From Nitrospina sp. (GTDB lineage: Bacteria > Nitrospinota > Nitrospinia > Nitrospinales > Nitrospinaceae): a DNA stretch of 39,868 bases. Both the position numbers and the translations under genes were made by a program. The DNA is taken from positions 1 to 39,868 of the forward strand of contig JAGQJZ010000018.1 of assembly GCA_020430445.1 (NCBI GenBank), given 5' to 3'. Below are positions 1 through 8,405 of this stretch, in pieces. Each line of letters begins with the position of its first letter. The stretch's first letter is position 1. The notes beneath the pieces are model-generated. The model was not told where the DNA came from. It ran no database searches and saw nothing but the letters and a program-made list of their open reading frames with translations.

Positions 1-1
1 C

Positions 2-313
2 GCCGGTGAAACGGTGAAGACCACGCTGGTGGCGGAGAACCATGTGGTCAAGCAAACGATTGAAAGCAACCTGTCCCAGTTGAAGGACGCGCTGGGGAAT
101 CAGGGCATCAAGGTGGACAGTTTCACCGTTCTGGTGGGCGGCAACCCGGGACAACCCATGCCGCACCAGCGCCATGAGGGGCAGAGCCAGGCGCGGTTCT
201 TCGGTTCGCAGCACAATAACGGACTGGGATTGAACCTCATGCCGGACGATGCGGGAACGCTGCCGCCGTCGAGATTCATGTACCCGTCGCAGTCGATCAG
301 TTTATTTGCATAA
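2..313 (+). CDS. fliK: Flagellar hook-length control protein FliK, C-terminal part
   Basis: The reading frame is already open at the left window edge and ends at a TAA at 311-313, so only the last ~103 residues are visible. The stretch around VKTTLVAENHVVKQTIESNL, followed by LKDALGNQGIKVDSFTV, fits the Flg_hook (FliK C-terminal) fold. That fold senses hook length and switches the export gate from hook to filament substrates. After it comes a polar Gln/His/Asn/Gly-rich tail, as FliK proteins often have. flgD follows 34 bases downstream and flgE after that, the usual late-hook gene order. The true start lies outside the window. The identification rests on the C-terminal pattern plus the neighbours. 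Confidence 0.8.
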   Translation, partial: AGETVKTTLVAENHVVKQTIESNLSQLKDALGNQGIKVDSFTVLVGGNPGQPMPHQRHEGQSQARFFGSQHNNGLGLNLMPDDAGTLPPSRFMYPSQSISLFA

Positions 314-347
314 AGCCCATGCGGGCGTTTAATTGAAAGGTCAGGCC

Positions 348-1007
348 ATGATTGCAGGACTCGATCCCATACCGGAAACCGGCGGCTCCCAGACCCCGGC
401 TTCGGCGCAGAAGTCGCTGGGTAAGGATGACTTCCTCCAGCTCCTCGTCGCTCAATTGAGTGCGCAGGACCCGCTCAACCCGATGGAGGCGCAGGATTTC
501 AGCGCTCAGCTGGCGCAGTTCAGCAGTCTGGAACAAATCACCAACGTCAACGACACGTTGAAGGAAATCAACGAGTCCCAGGTGGCCCTCGGCAATTCGT
601 CCATGATCGGCCTGATCGGCAAGGCGGTGGACGTCCCCGGCAATACCTTCGATCTGGAAGAGGGCGGCACGATCAGCATGAGCTACATCCTGCCGCAGGA
701 TGCCGAAGCCGTGTTCGTGGATGTGTTCGATGCCTCCGGGGCACCGGTCACCCGTCTCACCGGCAACACGTCGGCTGGCTCCAACCTGAAGGTCTGGGAC
801 GGCAAGACCGGCGACGGCGAAACGGCGCCTCCGGGCGCCTACACCTTCAAGGTGCGGGCGGTCGATGCCGATGGCGAGCCCATTGAATCGGAAACCTTCA
901 CGTCGGGTATCGTCAAGGACGTGGTGTTCGAGGACAAGGTCGCCTACGCGGTGGTCAACGGACAGAAAATAGAAGCGGGTAAAATCACACGGGTCTCTTC
1001 CCTTTAG
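348..1007 (+). CDS. flgD: Flagellar hook capping protein FlgD
   Basis: FlgD forms the temporary cap on the growing hook and lets FlgE subunits assemble. The N-terminal signature is clear: GKDDFLQLLVAQLSAQDPLN followed by PMEAQDFSAQLAQFSSLEQI. The C-terminal half carries the FlgD Ig/Tudor-like region, including WDGKTGDGETAPPGAYTFKV. I chose the ATG at 348 over a TTG 15 bases upstream because GAAAGG at 335-340 lies seven bases before it. The protein is 219 residues, normal for the family. It sits between fliK and flgE in one transcription unit, 18 bases before flgE. Confidence 0.95.
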   Translation: MIAGLDPIPETGGSQTPASAQKSLGKDDFLQLLVAQLSAQDPLNPMEAQDFSAQLAQFSSLEQITNVNDTLKEINESQVALGNSSMIGLIGKAVDVPGNTFDLEEGGTISMSYILPQDAEAVFVDVFDASGAPVTRLTGNTSAGSNLKVWDGKTGDGETAPPGAYTFKVRAVDADGEPIESETFTSGIVKDVVFEDKVAYAVVNGQKIEAGKITRVSSL

Positions 1008-1025
1008 CCCTGACAGGAGAACGTC

Positions 1026-2273
1026 ATGTCACTCGTCGGTTCATTATTCACCGGAGTCTCGGGACTCCAGACCAACTCCCAGGCGATGAATATCCTGGGC
1101 GATAACATCTCCAACGTGAACACCATCGGCTTCAAAGCCAGCAAGGGTGTTTTCGGCGACCTGTTCAGTACGATCCTGAGCAACGGGGCAACGACGTCGC
1201 AGGTGGGGCGGGGCACGCAGTTTTTGGGTTCGATCCAGAACTTCGGTCAGGGCTCTTTCGAAACCTCGTCGAGTTCGCTCGACATGGCGCTCGACGGGTC
1301 CGGTTTTTTCATTGTCAATGACGGGCAGGGAAACTTTTACACGCGCAACGGACAGTTCCGTTTAAACGACGACGGTGAAGTGCAGCTTTTGAGCGGCCAG
1401 ATCCTGCAGGGATTCCGCATCACCAACGGCGTGTTGGGCACGGCGCTGGAAGATGTGGACCTGGCCGGTGTGCAGTCTTCCCCAAATGCTTCGACCAATT
1501 TCACACTGGGAGCGAACCTGAACGGCGCGGCCTCCGCCGGGATCACGTTCAATTCGCCGGTGTCCCTGTTCAATAGCTCCGGTTCGCAGGTGGTCATGAG
1601 CATTCAGTTCACCAAGCAGGCGGTGGGCAACAACTGGTCCTACAATGTCACGCTGCCGTCAGGCGCGGGAACGGTGACGGGCGGCGCGTCGGGTACGTTG
1701 AACTTCGGCACCGACGGGCAGTTGACGGGCGTGAATGGCGGCGCGATCATCAACCCGTCGATCACGATCGATTATTCGGGCGCCAATCCGCCGGCGGCGA
1801 CGCAAACCCTGACCTGGAATCTGCTGAATTCCACGGCGAGCGGAACCAACGGCAAGATGACCGCCTTCGCCGCGCCTTCGAACAATAATTCGATCGTGCA
1901 GGACGGATTTCCAACAGGAACACTCGTGGGGCTGGGGGTCGACAAGGACGGCATTATCAACGGCCTGTTCAACAACGGCCAGTCGGAACAGTTGTTCCAG
2001 GTGGCGCTGGCGGACTTTCTCTCGCCGACCGGATTGACGCGGACCGGGCAGAACCTGTTCGCCGAATCCGGACAATCCGGCCAGCCGATCATCGCTACCG
2101 CCAACACCGGCGGCTTCGGCTCCGTGCTCGGCCAGTCGCTGGAATTGTCCAACGTCGACCTGGCCAACGAATTTGTCAACCTGATCACCACGCAGCAGGC
2201 GTTCCAGGCGTCGGCCCGGGTCATCACCACGACGGATGACCTGTTGTCCGAAACCGTGAACCTGACGCGGTAA
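1026..2273 (+). CDS. flgE: Flagellar hook protein FlgE
   Basis: This is the structural subunit of the flagellar hook, exported by the flagellar type III apparatus. The N-terminus MSLVGSLFTGVSGLQTNSQA, then MNILGDNISNVNTIGFKAS, is the basal-body-rod/hook signature. The C-terminus contains LANEFVNLITTQQAFQASAR, the conserved C-terminal coiled-coil segment. The middle is the variable hook-surface domain (Flg_bbr_C/FlgE D2-like). At 415 residues it is a typical size. An AGGAG ribosome site lies about seven bases before the ATG. It is the last gene of the visible hook operon, with a strong terminator right after it. Confidence 0.96.
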   Translation: MSLVGSLFTGVSGLQTNSQAMNILGDNISNVNTIGFKASKGVFGDLFSTILSNGATTSQVGRGTQFLGSIQNFGQGSFETSSSSLDMALDGSGFFIVNDGQGNFYTRNGQFRLNDDGEVQLLSGQILQGFRITNGVLGTALEDVDLAGVQSSPNASTNFTLGANLNGAASAGITFNSPVSLFNSSGSQVVMSIQFTKQAVGNNWSYNVTLPSGAGTVTGGASGTLNFGTDGQLTGVNGGAIINPSITIDYSGANPPAATQTLTWNLLNSTASGTNGKMTAFAAPSNNNSIVQDGFPTGTLVGLGVDKDGIINGLFNNGQSEQLFQVALADFLSPTGLTRTGQNLFAESGQSGQPIIATANTGGFGSVLGQSLELSNVDLANEFVNLITTQQAFQASARVITTTDDLLSETVNLTR

Positions 2274-2292
2274 CAGTCGGTACTCTCCTTCG

Positions 2293-2323
2293 AGCCCGGG
2301 CCTTGTGGCCCGGGCTTTTTTTT
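2293..2323 (+). terminator. Rho-independent terminator after flgE
   Basis: A perfect 10-bp GC-rich stem (AGCCCGGGCC at 2293-2302 pairing with 2307-2316) closes a TTGT loop and is followed by a T run to 2323. It ends the hook operon. The T run is only on the plus-strand side, so it should not efficiently stop the convergent chemoreceptor gene. Confidence 0.92.
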
Positions 2324-2357
2324 GTCGCGCGGTTTGCCTGTGGGTCTGCGGAGCGGG

Positions 2358-3806
2358 TCACACGGTGAATTGATCGACCGACGCCTGCAATCCATTGGTG
2401 ATGATCTGCGTCATTTCCTGCGTCGTGGCGGATTGCTCTTCCACGGCGCTGGCGATGGAGTTGGAATAGTCGTTGTTCTGACTGATGACTTTGGTGATTT
2501 CCTCAATCGCCGCGACGGAAGCTTCGGTGTTTTCCTGGATGGTCTGGATTTTCTGACTGATTTCTTCCGTGGCCCTGGCGGTTTGCCCGGCGAGGTTTTT
2601 CACTTCATTGGCCACGACGGCGAATCCTTTCCCGGCTTCTCCCGCGCGCGCCGCTTCAATGGTCGCGTTGAGGGCGAGGAGGTTGGTCTGTCCGGCGATG
2701 TTGGTGATCATCTTGACCACCTCGCCGATTTCCGAACTGCTTGCGCCCAGTTTGGAAATGATCGCGCCGGTGTCTTTTGCCAGGTTGACGGCCTGGCCGG
2801 AGACCTGCGCGGCTTCGGCTGAATTCCTGCTGATCTCGCGGATGCTGGCGTTCATTTCCTCGGAAGCGGCGACCAGGTTGGCGGATTGTTCTGAAATGGA
2901 ACCGATAACGCCTCTTAGATTGGTCAAAAGGCTGGAAAGGCCCTGGCCGATCTGCCCGGCGTCATCGTTGCCCGTGATCTCCAGGGGATGGGTCAGGTCG
3001 CCTTTGCTGGCCGTATTGACAACCTCCAGGATAGCCGCGACTTTCTGCACTTTTTCGGTGACGTCCGTGGCGAATTTGACAACCTTGAACGGCCGTCCGT
3101 CCATGTCCATGATGGGATTGTAGGTGGCCTGGATCCAGATTTCCCCGCCGCCCTTGCCGAGCCGCTTGTATTCCCCGGAATCGAACTCGCCGCGATTCAG
3201 TTTGTTCCAGAAGGCGCGGTACTCGGAACTGCTGGCGTAGGCGGGCTCACAGAAGATCCGATGATGCTGGCCCTGGATTTCGTCCAGCCGGTAACCCGTG
3301 GCGTTGAGGAAATTGTCGTTGGCGGTGATGATGGTGCCGTCCATATTGAACTCGATCATCGCCTGCGATTTACCGATGGCGTCGATCTTTCCCTGGTACT
3401 CGGCGTTCTTGAGCTTCTGTTCGGTGACGTCCGTGGCGAATTTGACGACCTTGTAGGGACGGTCGTCTTCATCCATGATGGGATTGTAGGTGGCCTGGAT
3501 CCAGATTTCCCTGCCGCCTTTGCCGAGCCGTTTGTACTCTCCGGAATCGAATTCGCCGCGATTCAGTTTGTTCCAGAAGGCGGTGTACTCCGGACTGTTG
3601 GCATAGGCGGATTCACAGAAGATCCGATGATGTTGTCCCTGGATTTCATAAAGCAGGTAACCGACGGCGTCGAGGAAATTATCGTTGGCGGTGATGATGG
3701 TGCCGTCCATATTGAATTCGATCACGGCCTGCGATTTGCTGAGGGCATCGAACTTGGCCTGAATCTCAAGGTGAAGCTGGGTCTCATTCTCCTGCGCTGC
3801 AATCAT
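2358..3806 (-). CDS. Soluble methyl-accepting chemotaxis protein with two tandem PAS domains (BdlA-like architecture)
   Basis: This is a chemoreceptor-type signalling protein expected to act through CheW/CheA. Two PAS domains (about residues 18-139 and 140-261) are followed by a HAMP-like stretch ([20 protein letters not shown]) and an MCP signalling domain. The hairpin tip contains [20 protein letters not shown]. There is no transmembrane segment, so it should be cytoplasmic. PAS-PAS-MCP without membrane anchors is the layout of BdlA, the Pseudomonas biofilm-dispersal sensor. Aer-like redox sensing is another option, and I cannot tell the ligand. I start it at the ATG at 3806 because AGGGAG sits six bases upstream; the frame extends eight codons further to a TTG. 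The protein is 482 residues. It is convergent with the flagellar hook operon. Confidence 0.9.
   Translation of the reverse strand: MIAAQENETQLHLEIQAKFDALSKSQAVIEFNMDGTIITANDNFLDAVGYLLYEIQGQHHRIFCESAYANSPEYTAFWNKLNRGEFDSGEYKRLGKGGREIWIQATYNPIMDEDDRPYKVVKFATDVTEQKLKNAEYQGKIDAIGKSQAMIEFNMDGTIITANDNFLNATGYRLDEIQGQHHRIFCEPAYASSSEYRAFWNKLNRGEFDSGEYKRLGKGGGEIWIQATYNPIMDMDGRPFKVVKFATDVTEKVQKVAAILEVVNTASKGDLTHPLEITGNDDAGQIGQGLSSLLTNLRGVIGSISEQSANLVAASEEMNASIREISRNSAEAAQVSGQAVNLAKDTGAIISKLGASSSEIGEVVKMITNIAGQTNLLALNATIEAARAGEAGKGFAVVANEVKNLAGQTARATEEISQKIQTIQENTEASVAAIEEITKVISQNNDYSNSIASAVEEQSATTQEMTQIITNGLQASVDQFTV
3060..3755 (-). repeat. In-frame tandem duplication of a 366-bp PAS-coding unit
   Basis: The two PAS segments of the chemoreceptor repeat at an exact 366-base (122-codon) spacing. 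For example, the same tract starts at 3061 and 3427. Most of the unit is conserved at the nucleotide level, and most differences are single bases. This points to a fairly recent internal duplication or ongoing gene conversion. Confidence 0.85.
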
Positions 3807-3839
3807 TGCTTGCTCCCTATATATTTTCAAAAGTTGAAT

Positions 3840-3872
3840 TGATCGGTTGTTGAAAAACTTTTTTGCCGGTGC
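3840..3872 (-). promoter_or_regulatory. Weak sigma-28-like promoter candidate for the chemoreceptor gene
   Basis: Reading the minus strand, CAAA is followed 14 bases later by ACCGATCA. The flagellar sigma-28 pattern is TAAA, about 15 bases, then GCCGATAA. The match is partial and the spacing is one base short. It is mentioned because chemoreceptor genes are often sigma-28 dependent. The 294-base divergent intergenic region (3807-4100) otherwise shows only AT-rich tracts. Confidence 0.25.
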
Positions 3873-4100
3873 TGTGTGCAGGTCATGCCACGGCTTGGCT
3901 TTCAGGTTCGGGGTTCTTTTAAAAAAGTAAAGAGGGAAGCGAAATTTTTTTCGCCAGGAAATTTACTGAAAATTTCTTTCTTTAAAAGAGACGATTGCGA
4001 TAGTTGCAGCCAGGAAATTCGGAACGAATTGTTTTTTTGAATACCCGGTTGCGCAGGGTTGGCGTTTCTTTGGAACGGGGAATTTGCTACATTAGCCGGA

Positions 4101-5015
4101 ATGAGAAATGAAGCCCACATCCAGCAGGTCAAGGACGCCACCCTGGCCCGCTTCCAGAATCTCTGGCGGGAAAATTTCAAAGCCAATCTGCCCGCCATCC
4201 AGCGCCATTCGCCGGTGGCGAAGCTGGCTCGTAAATTCAAGAAGACGCCGGCGATCCTGGTGGGCGCCGGGCCCTCGCTCGACAAGAATATCCATTACCT
4301 CAAAGAAGCGCACGGCAAGGCACTGATTCTGGCCTCCGACGCAGCCTACAAACCGCTGGCGCACCACGGTATTTTCCCGTCCATGACGGTGTGTCTGGAC
4401 CCTCAGGAGGAGATCACCAAGTTCTTCACCGGGGTGACGCACCGCGATGTGACGTTGATCGCGCCGACAATCATTCATCCGCATGTGATCGATATCTGGC
4501 AGGGCAGTGTTGTGTTCTATCACCAGCACGCGCCGGATATCCCTGTTCTGATGGAGATCGTCAACCAGCTCCCGCAACTGGGCGCGCTCACGCCCGGCGG
4601 CAGCGTGCTTTCGGTGGGATACCACCTGGCGTATGAAATGGGCTGCGACCCGATCCTGTTCCTCGGGCAAGACCTCTCCTACCCCAAAACGAAAACCTAC
4701 AGCCGGCTCGGCGCGAACGAAGGCGAAACCCTCACCGGCACCCTGAACCGCCAGCAGGAAAATATCGTGTACGAAGAGGACATGAACGGCGCGCGCCTGC
4801 CGACGCTGAAGTCGATGTCGGTGTCGAAGCAGTGGTTCAACTGGGCGTTCACCACCTGGAAGCGGGACCTGCCCCTGACGGTGGTCAATTGCAGCGAAGG
4901 GGGGATTCTCACCGACAACGTATTGATGATGTCTTTCCGTGAAGCGATCTACAACTACTGCGATAAAAAGATCAACGTCGCCTGGCAGCTCAAAAAAATC
5001 CTGAAATCAAAATAA
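4101..5015 (+). CDS. DUF115 / MptE-like (motility-associated Maf-like) protein
   Basis: The segment AILVGAGPSLDKNIHYL (GAGPSL from residue 55), followed by ALILASDAAYKPLAHHGIFP and TVCLDPQ, is the hallmark of the DUF115/MptE-like Rossmann fold. Characterised relatives are archaeal 6-hydroxymethylpterin pyrophosphokinase MptE and the Maf proteins, which help load nonulosonic acid sugars onto flagellin. A second conserved stretch is GGSVLSVGYHLAYEMGCDPI with LFLGQDLSYP. The start is the ATG at 4101; an upstream TTG at 4059 lies in AT-rich sequence and is less likely. The protein is 304 residues, compact for Maf. Its position near hook genes favours a flagellin-modification role, but this is inferred and no sugar-biosynthesis genes are adjacent. 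Confidence 0.75.
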   Translation: MRNEAHIQQVKDATLARFQNLWRENFKANLPAIQRHSPVAKLARKFKKTPAILVGAGPSLDKNIHYLKEAHGKALILASDAAYKPLAHHGIFPSMTVCLDPQEEITKFFTGVTHRDVTLIAPTIIHPHVIDIWQGSVVFYHQHAPDIPVLMEIVNQLPQLGALTPGGSVLSVGYHLAYEMGCDPILFLGQDLSYPKTKTYSRLGANEGETLTGTLNRQQENIVYEEDMNGARLPTLKSMSVSKQWFNWAFTTWKRDLPLTVVNCSEGGILTDNVLMMSFREAIYNYCDKKINVAWQLKKILKSK

Positions 5016-5115
5016 GACCGCAGCGGACAACGCCCCCGGTTCCGCCATGCGGGGCTGTGTTACGGCCCGCGTCAACGGCCCGGGATCCAGGCACAGGCGG
5101 TCGAGTTCGCGAAAA

Positions 5116-5559
5116 TCAATAAGGGCTCATCAGGCTCGAGGTGACTTTGAGATGGTGCATCAGGGAAGACCAGCGGACGTTTCCCAGGCGTTGCATGACT
5201 TCCTTTTGCGCCTTGTCCCACAGGGGAACGGCTTTTTCCAGCAGGCGTCTTCCTTTTGATGAAAGGGCGAGGGTTCGCGTCCGGCGGTCCTCGCCCTTGC
5301 GGATGAGCACCCAGCCCTGCTCCTGCATCGGTTTGAGGTTACGCGTCAGGGTGGTGCGGTCCATGACCAGGGTCTGGGAAAGGCGGGTGACGGTCCAGTT
5401 GTCGGTTCGCGAAAGTATAGCGAGTAGCGTGAGCTGGGTGGCGCGGAGGCCGATGGGATTCAGGGCTTCATCGAACAGCGCCGTCACCGCGCGCGTGGTC
5501 TTGCGCAGGTTGAAGCAGGTGCAGGTTTCGCTGATCTCCCGAAGCTTGGAGGGTTTCAT
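5116..5559 (-). CDS. MarR-family transcriptional regulator
   Basis: A 147-residue winged-helix regulator. The recognition helix region is LSQTLVMDRTTLTRNLKPMQ and the wing follows as RKGEDRRTRTLALSSKG, both typical of MarR. Near the N-terminus is a Cys-x-Cys (TCTCFNLRKTTRAVTALFDE), shared by a MarR subgroup, which could make it redox or thiol responsive. The ATG at 5559 is preceded by AGGGGAA. The stop lies about 100 bases from the convergent DUF115 gene. Its upstream region is occupied by a MITE-like element that may carry or disturb its promoter. The regulated genes are unknown; the YdeP-like oxidoreductase on the other side of the element is a possible target. Confidence 0.88.
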   Translation of the reverse strand: MKPSKLREISETCTCFNLRKTTRAVTALFDEALNPIGLRATQLTLLAILSRTDNWTVTRLSQTLVMDRTTLTRNLKPMQEQGWVLIRKGEDRRTRTLALSSKGRRLLEKAVPLWDKAQKEVMQRLGNVRWSSLMHHLKVTSSLMSPY

Positions 5560-5590
5560 GGCGTTCCCCTTCTGACTTTTTATGAAGGTT

Positions 5591-5900
5591 CTGTTAATGA
5601 GAGCTTTGCATAAGTCTGAAAAACTTTCGAGCCGGGGCTAATCGGTAAGAAAAGCTAAGTATCGTCATCGCGAGCGAATGAAATGAGCGTGGCCCAGACA
5701 CTCGTCCGAAGAATCCGTGCCCCGAAGGGGTAGATCCAGACTGCTGGATTGCCGTCCTTCGGCTTCGCTCAGGACAGGCTCTGCTATCGCGCCTCGCAAT
5801 GACGTCCTGGGGGTTTTGTTTTGCCTCTAGGTTTGTGTTGGTCTCTCCCCGAACAGTCTTGGGAATACGTTTTTGACTTTTGCAAAGGTCTTGTTGACAA
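5591..5900. mobile_element. MITE-like non-autonomous element, copy 1
   Basis: About 310 bp of non-coding sequence are bounded by imperfect ~24-bp terminal inverted repeats. The left end (5591-5614) contains GAGCTTTGCATAAGTC; the right end (5875-5898) read on the minus strand gives GACCTTTGCAAAAGTC. About 19 of 24 positions match. The interior holds a second inverted pair, CGTCATCGCGAGC near 5664 and CTCGCAATGACG near 5794, of the kind found in many dispersed intergenic repeats. No transposase frame and no clear target-site duplication are visible. A shorter relative with matching ends lies at 36907-37056. With its flanks it makes up the otherwise gene-free region 5560-5965. Confidence 0.65.
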
Positions 5901-5965
5901 TAGGAGTATATGCACGTAAAACCAGGACGTCAATCCGCAAAAAGAGCAACTTTTGTTGAGACGGG

Positions 5966-8176
5966 TCAGCCGGCGGGCTCCGGTTCGATTTCCACCGGAA
6001 TGGACTTGAAGGACGGTGTGTGGGAGCGTTCATCCGCCTGTCTGGGCACCAGAACGTTGGCCTCCGGGTAATACATCATGATGTTGCCGGGCTTGATCGG
6101 ATAGGTCATCAGCTTCTGATTGCGCATCGATCCGGTCGCGTTTTTGACGATCACCCGCTGGCCTTCCTTCAGGCCCAGCCGGCTCACATCGTCTTCGTGC
6201 ATCATGACGACGTCGCGCGACTGGATACCGCGAAACTGGTCGTGTTCTTCATACACGACGGTGTTGAACTGTCCTTCGGAACGGACGGTCATGAGCTGGA
6301 ACTGATTGTCCCGCTCTGCAGCGTGCCCGGTTTCCAGCGTGCGGGGTATCTTGAATCCCGCTTTTCCAGACGGCGTGGGGAAATGCGGCTGGTGGAGGAT
6401 GCGTCCGCCGATCTGGAATTCCTCGTGCGTCAGGTCGATGTCTTTCAATTTTTCAAATCCCGCAACCACGCTGCCGATTTCGCGCCGCACCAGTGTGGTG
6501 TTGGACAGGGCGTGCCAGTCGATGTCGAGTTCGTTCACCACCCTGCGGGCAATGCGGGTGATGATCCAGATTTCACTCAGTGGTCCTTCCAGCCGGGCGG
6601 GTCCGCCTTCGCTCATGCGCACGTAGCTGAACATGCTTTCCTGCGTGGTGGGTTGCGGTTCCTCGTCGCGCGGCAGGACGGGCAGGATGAGGGTGTTGCG
6701 CCCGCGCCCGCGAAAATGCGACGGATTGAGCGTGGTGTTCATGTAGAGCACGAAACCAATTTGCCGGAATGCCTGTTCGGTAAAGTCCGAATCCGGATTG
6801 GCGCCGAACAGGTTGCCGCCGAGGTTCCAGGCAAAATCGATGCGCCCTTCTTTTGCCGCTTCCATGCACGTCAACGTGTCCCAGCCCGGGGTCTCGGGGA
6901 ACTGGAATCCATAGATGGCTTCCATCTGCTCGCGCAGGTTGGGTTTGAGTTGCGGCGTGACGCCGATGGACCCGATGCCCTGCACGTTGCTGTGCCCGCG
7001 CAGGGGCAGGAGCCCTGCATGAGGCCGCCCGACCATGCCGCGAAGCAGCGCCAGATTGACCAGGGACTGAATGTTGTCGACTCCGTGTGCGTGGTGGGTG
7101 AGGCCCATGGCCCAGGCGAAGACGACGTTTTGGGCCCTGGCGTAATCCCGTGCCGTTTTTTCGATTTCACCCCGGTCGATGCCCGACTGTTGTTCGATTT
7201 GGTCCCATGAGCTTGCATCCACAAACTCTTTAAAGGCTGAAAACTGTTCGGTGGAGTGTTCGATGAAATTGCGGTCGAGCACGGCCGGGTCTTCTTCCGC
7301 CTGCTCCAGAAGCGCCTTGGCGATGCCGGTGAACAGGGCGATGTCGCCTCCGATGTGCGGCTGCAGGTAAGTGCTGGCGATGCTGGAACCGAACAGCAGG
7401 CTTGAGGGATCGGATGGAACGTGGAACCATTCGAGTCCGCGCTCGCGCGCCGGATTGACGACCACGACCTTGCCGCCGCGCCGCCGGATGTCCATGAGGG
7501 TTTTCATGAAACGCGGGTGGTTGGAAGCCGGGTTGGCGCCGACGAGAAAAATCAGATCGGTGTGTTTGAGGTCTTCCAGCTCGATCGTCGCCGTGCCGGT
7601 GCCGAGGCTTTCGGTCAGGCCGACGCCCGAAGCCTGGTGGCAGTAATAGGAACAGTTGTTGACGTTGTTGGTGCCGAAGGCGCGGGCGAACAATTGGAGA
7701 AGGTACCCCGCCTCATTGGAAGAACGGCCGCTGGCATAGAAAAACGTACGGTCGGGGTCGGTTTCCTGCAACCGCTGGGAGGCGAGTATAAACGCTTCTT
7801 CCCAGGGAATGGCGCGGTAGTGCGTGTCGCCTTCCCCGCAAAAAAGGGGTTGGTGCAGGCGGCCGGCGTATTCGAGCTGGCGCGGGGTCCACTCCGCGAG
7901 TTCCTGAACGCTGTGGTTTTTAAAGAAGGAAGCGGGGATGCCGCCCTGCAGGTCGGAGGCCTGGGCGTAAAAGGATTTTTTACAGACAGAGGGGAAAGCG
8001 CCCGCTTCGTCGCGCATGCCGCCCTTTTGACCGCCCATTCCCAGCGCACAGCTTTTACAGGCGTTTTTGGACAACAGGCTGCGGGTCATCCCCCAGAAAT
8101 CGTAGCGCAGGGCCAGTTTCAGCGAGGCGCGGATGGAGTGCCACCCGGCAATGGTCTGGGGCAGTTTGCGCAACAT
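5966..8176 (-). CDS. FdhF/YdeP-family molybdopterin oxidoreductase
   Basis: A 736-residue molybdenum-bis-MGD enzyme of the YdeP branch (E. coli YdeP is about 759 residues). The N-terminus has C40, C43 and C65 in NACKSCALGMGGQKGG and FPSVCKKS, the distinctive YdeP start. The segment NNCSYYCHQASGVGLTESLG places C179-H180 where formate dehydrogenase H has its SeCys140-His141, so a Cys molybdenum ligand is expected. LVGANPASNHPR and the C-terminal dinucleotide-binding region near FNTVVYEEHDQFRG complete the family pattern. No Tat signal is seen, so it is probably cytoplasmic. GGTGGAG precedes the ATG. Its substrate is unknown; E. coli YdeP is linked to acid resistance, and formate oxidation is not proven for this branch. 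It lies downstream of oxyR on the same strand. Confidence 0.88.
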   Translation of the reverse strand: MLRKLPQTIAGWHSIRASLKLALRYDFWGMTRSLLSKNACKSCALGMGGQKGGMRDEAGAFPSVCKKSFYAQASDLQGGIPASFFKNHSVQELAEWTPRQLEYAGRLHQPLFCGEGDTHYRAIPWEEAFILASQRLQETDPDRTFFYASGRSSNEAGYLLQLFARAFGTNNVNNCSYYCHQASGVGLTESLGTGTATIELEDLKHTDLIFLVGANPASNHPRFMKTLMDIRRRGGKVVVVNPARERGLEWFHVPSDPSSLLFGSSIASTYLQPHIGGDIALFTGIAKALLEQAEEDPAVLDRNFIEHSTEQFSAFKEFVDASSWDQIEQQSGIDRGEIEKTARDYARAQNVVFAWAMGLTHHAHGVDNIQSLVNLALLRGMVGRPHAGLLPLRGHSNVQGIGSIGVTPQLKPNLREQMEAIYGFQFPETPGWDTLTCMEAAKEGRIDFAWNLGGNLFGANPDSDFTEQAFRQIGFVLYMNTTLNPSHFRGRGRNTLILPVLPRDEEPQPTTQESMFSYVRMSEGGPARLEGPLSEIWIITRIARRVVNELDIDWHALSNTTLVRREIGSVVAGFEKLKDIDLTHEEFQIGGRILHQPHFPTPSGKAGFKIPRTLETGHAAERDNQFQLMTVRSEGQFNTVVYEEHDQFRGIQSRDVVMMHEDDVSRLGLKEGQRVIVKNATGSMRNQKLMTYPIKPGNIMMYYPEANVLVPRQADERSHTPSFKSIPVEIEPEPAG

Positions 8177-8319
8177 GGCTGGGCTCCACCGGGTGTTCCC
8201 GGTTCGCGGTTAGGAAATCGTCAGCACTTCATATTTATTCTAAACCATTTTGATGAAAGGTGGTGGCGGGAATGATGTCCGGGTGATAGAGAACCATTAG
8301 ATATTCTCTTGCTCTCACG

Positions 8320-8361
8320 GACCTGCGGTCAGCAGACCTGGCGGTCAGCAGACCTGCGGTC
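8320..8361. repeat. Three tandem palindromes GACC-N3/4-GGTC
   Basis: GACCTGCGGTC occurs at 8320-8330 and 8351-8361, with a variant GACCTGGCGGTC at 8335-8346; a partial fourth GGACC follows. The period is 15-16 bases. The array lies in the 229-base gap between the end of oxyR and the start of the YdeP-like gene. It could be a multimeric operator or a stacked hairpin. Confidence 0.6.
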
Positions 8362-8405
8362 GGCGGACCTTGCGAACGACAGGTTCACCTCAATTAAAAT
8401 ATGCG

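Noticed and set aside
2988-3842. 284-codon plus-strand frame opposite the chemoreceptor
   Set aside because: It is the antisense shadow of the duplicated PAS units; its internal repeat only mirrors that duplication.
3807-4100. Possible sigma-54 promoter before the DUF115 gene (TGGAACG...TTGCT near 4071-4087)
   Set aside because: The GG and GC are twelve bases apart instead of ten, so the spacing rules it out.
5827-6033. Minus-strand open frame overlapping the end of the YdeP-like gene
   Set aside because: It overlaps a confidently assigned coding end and the right end of the MITE-like element, with Pro/Ser-rich out-of-frame composition.
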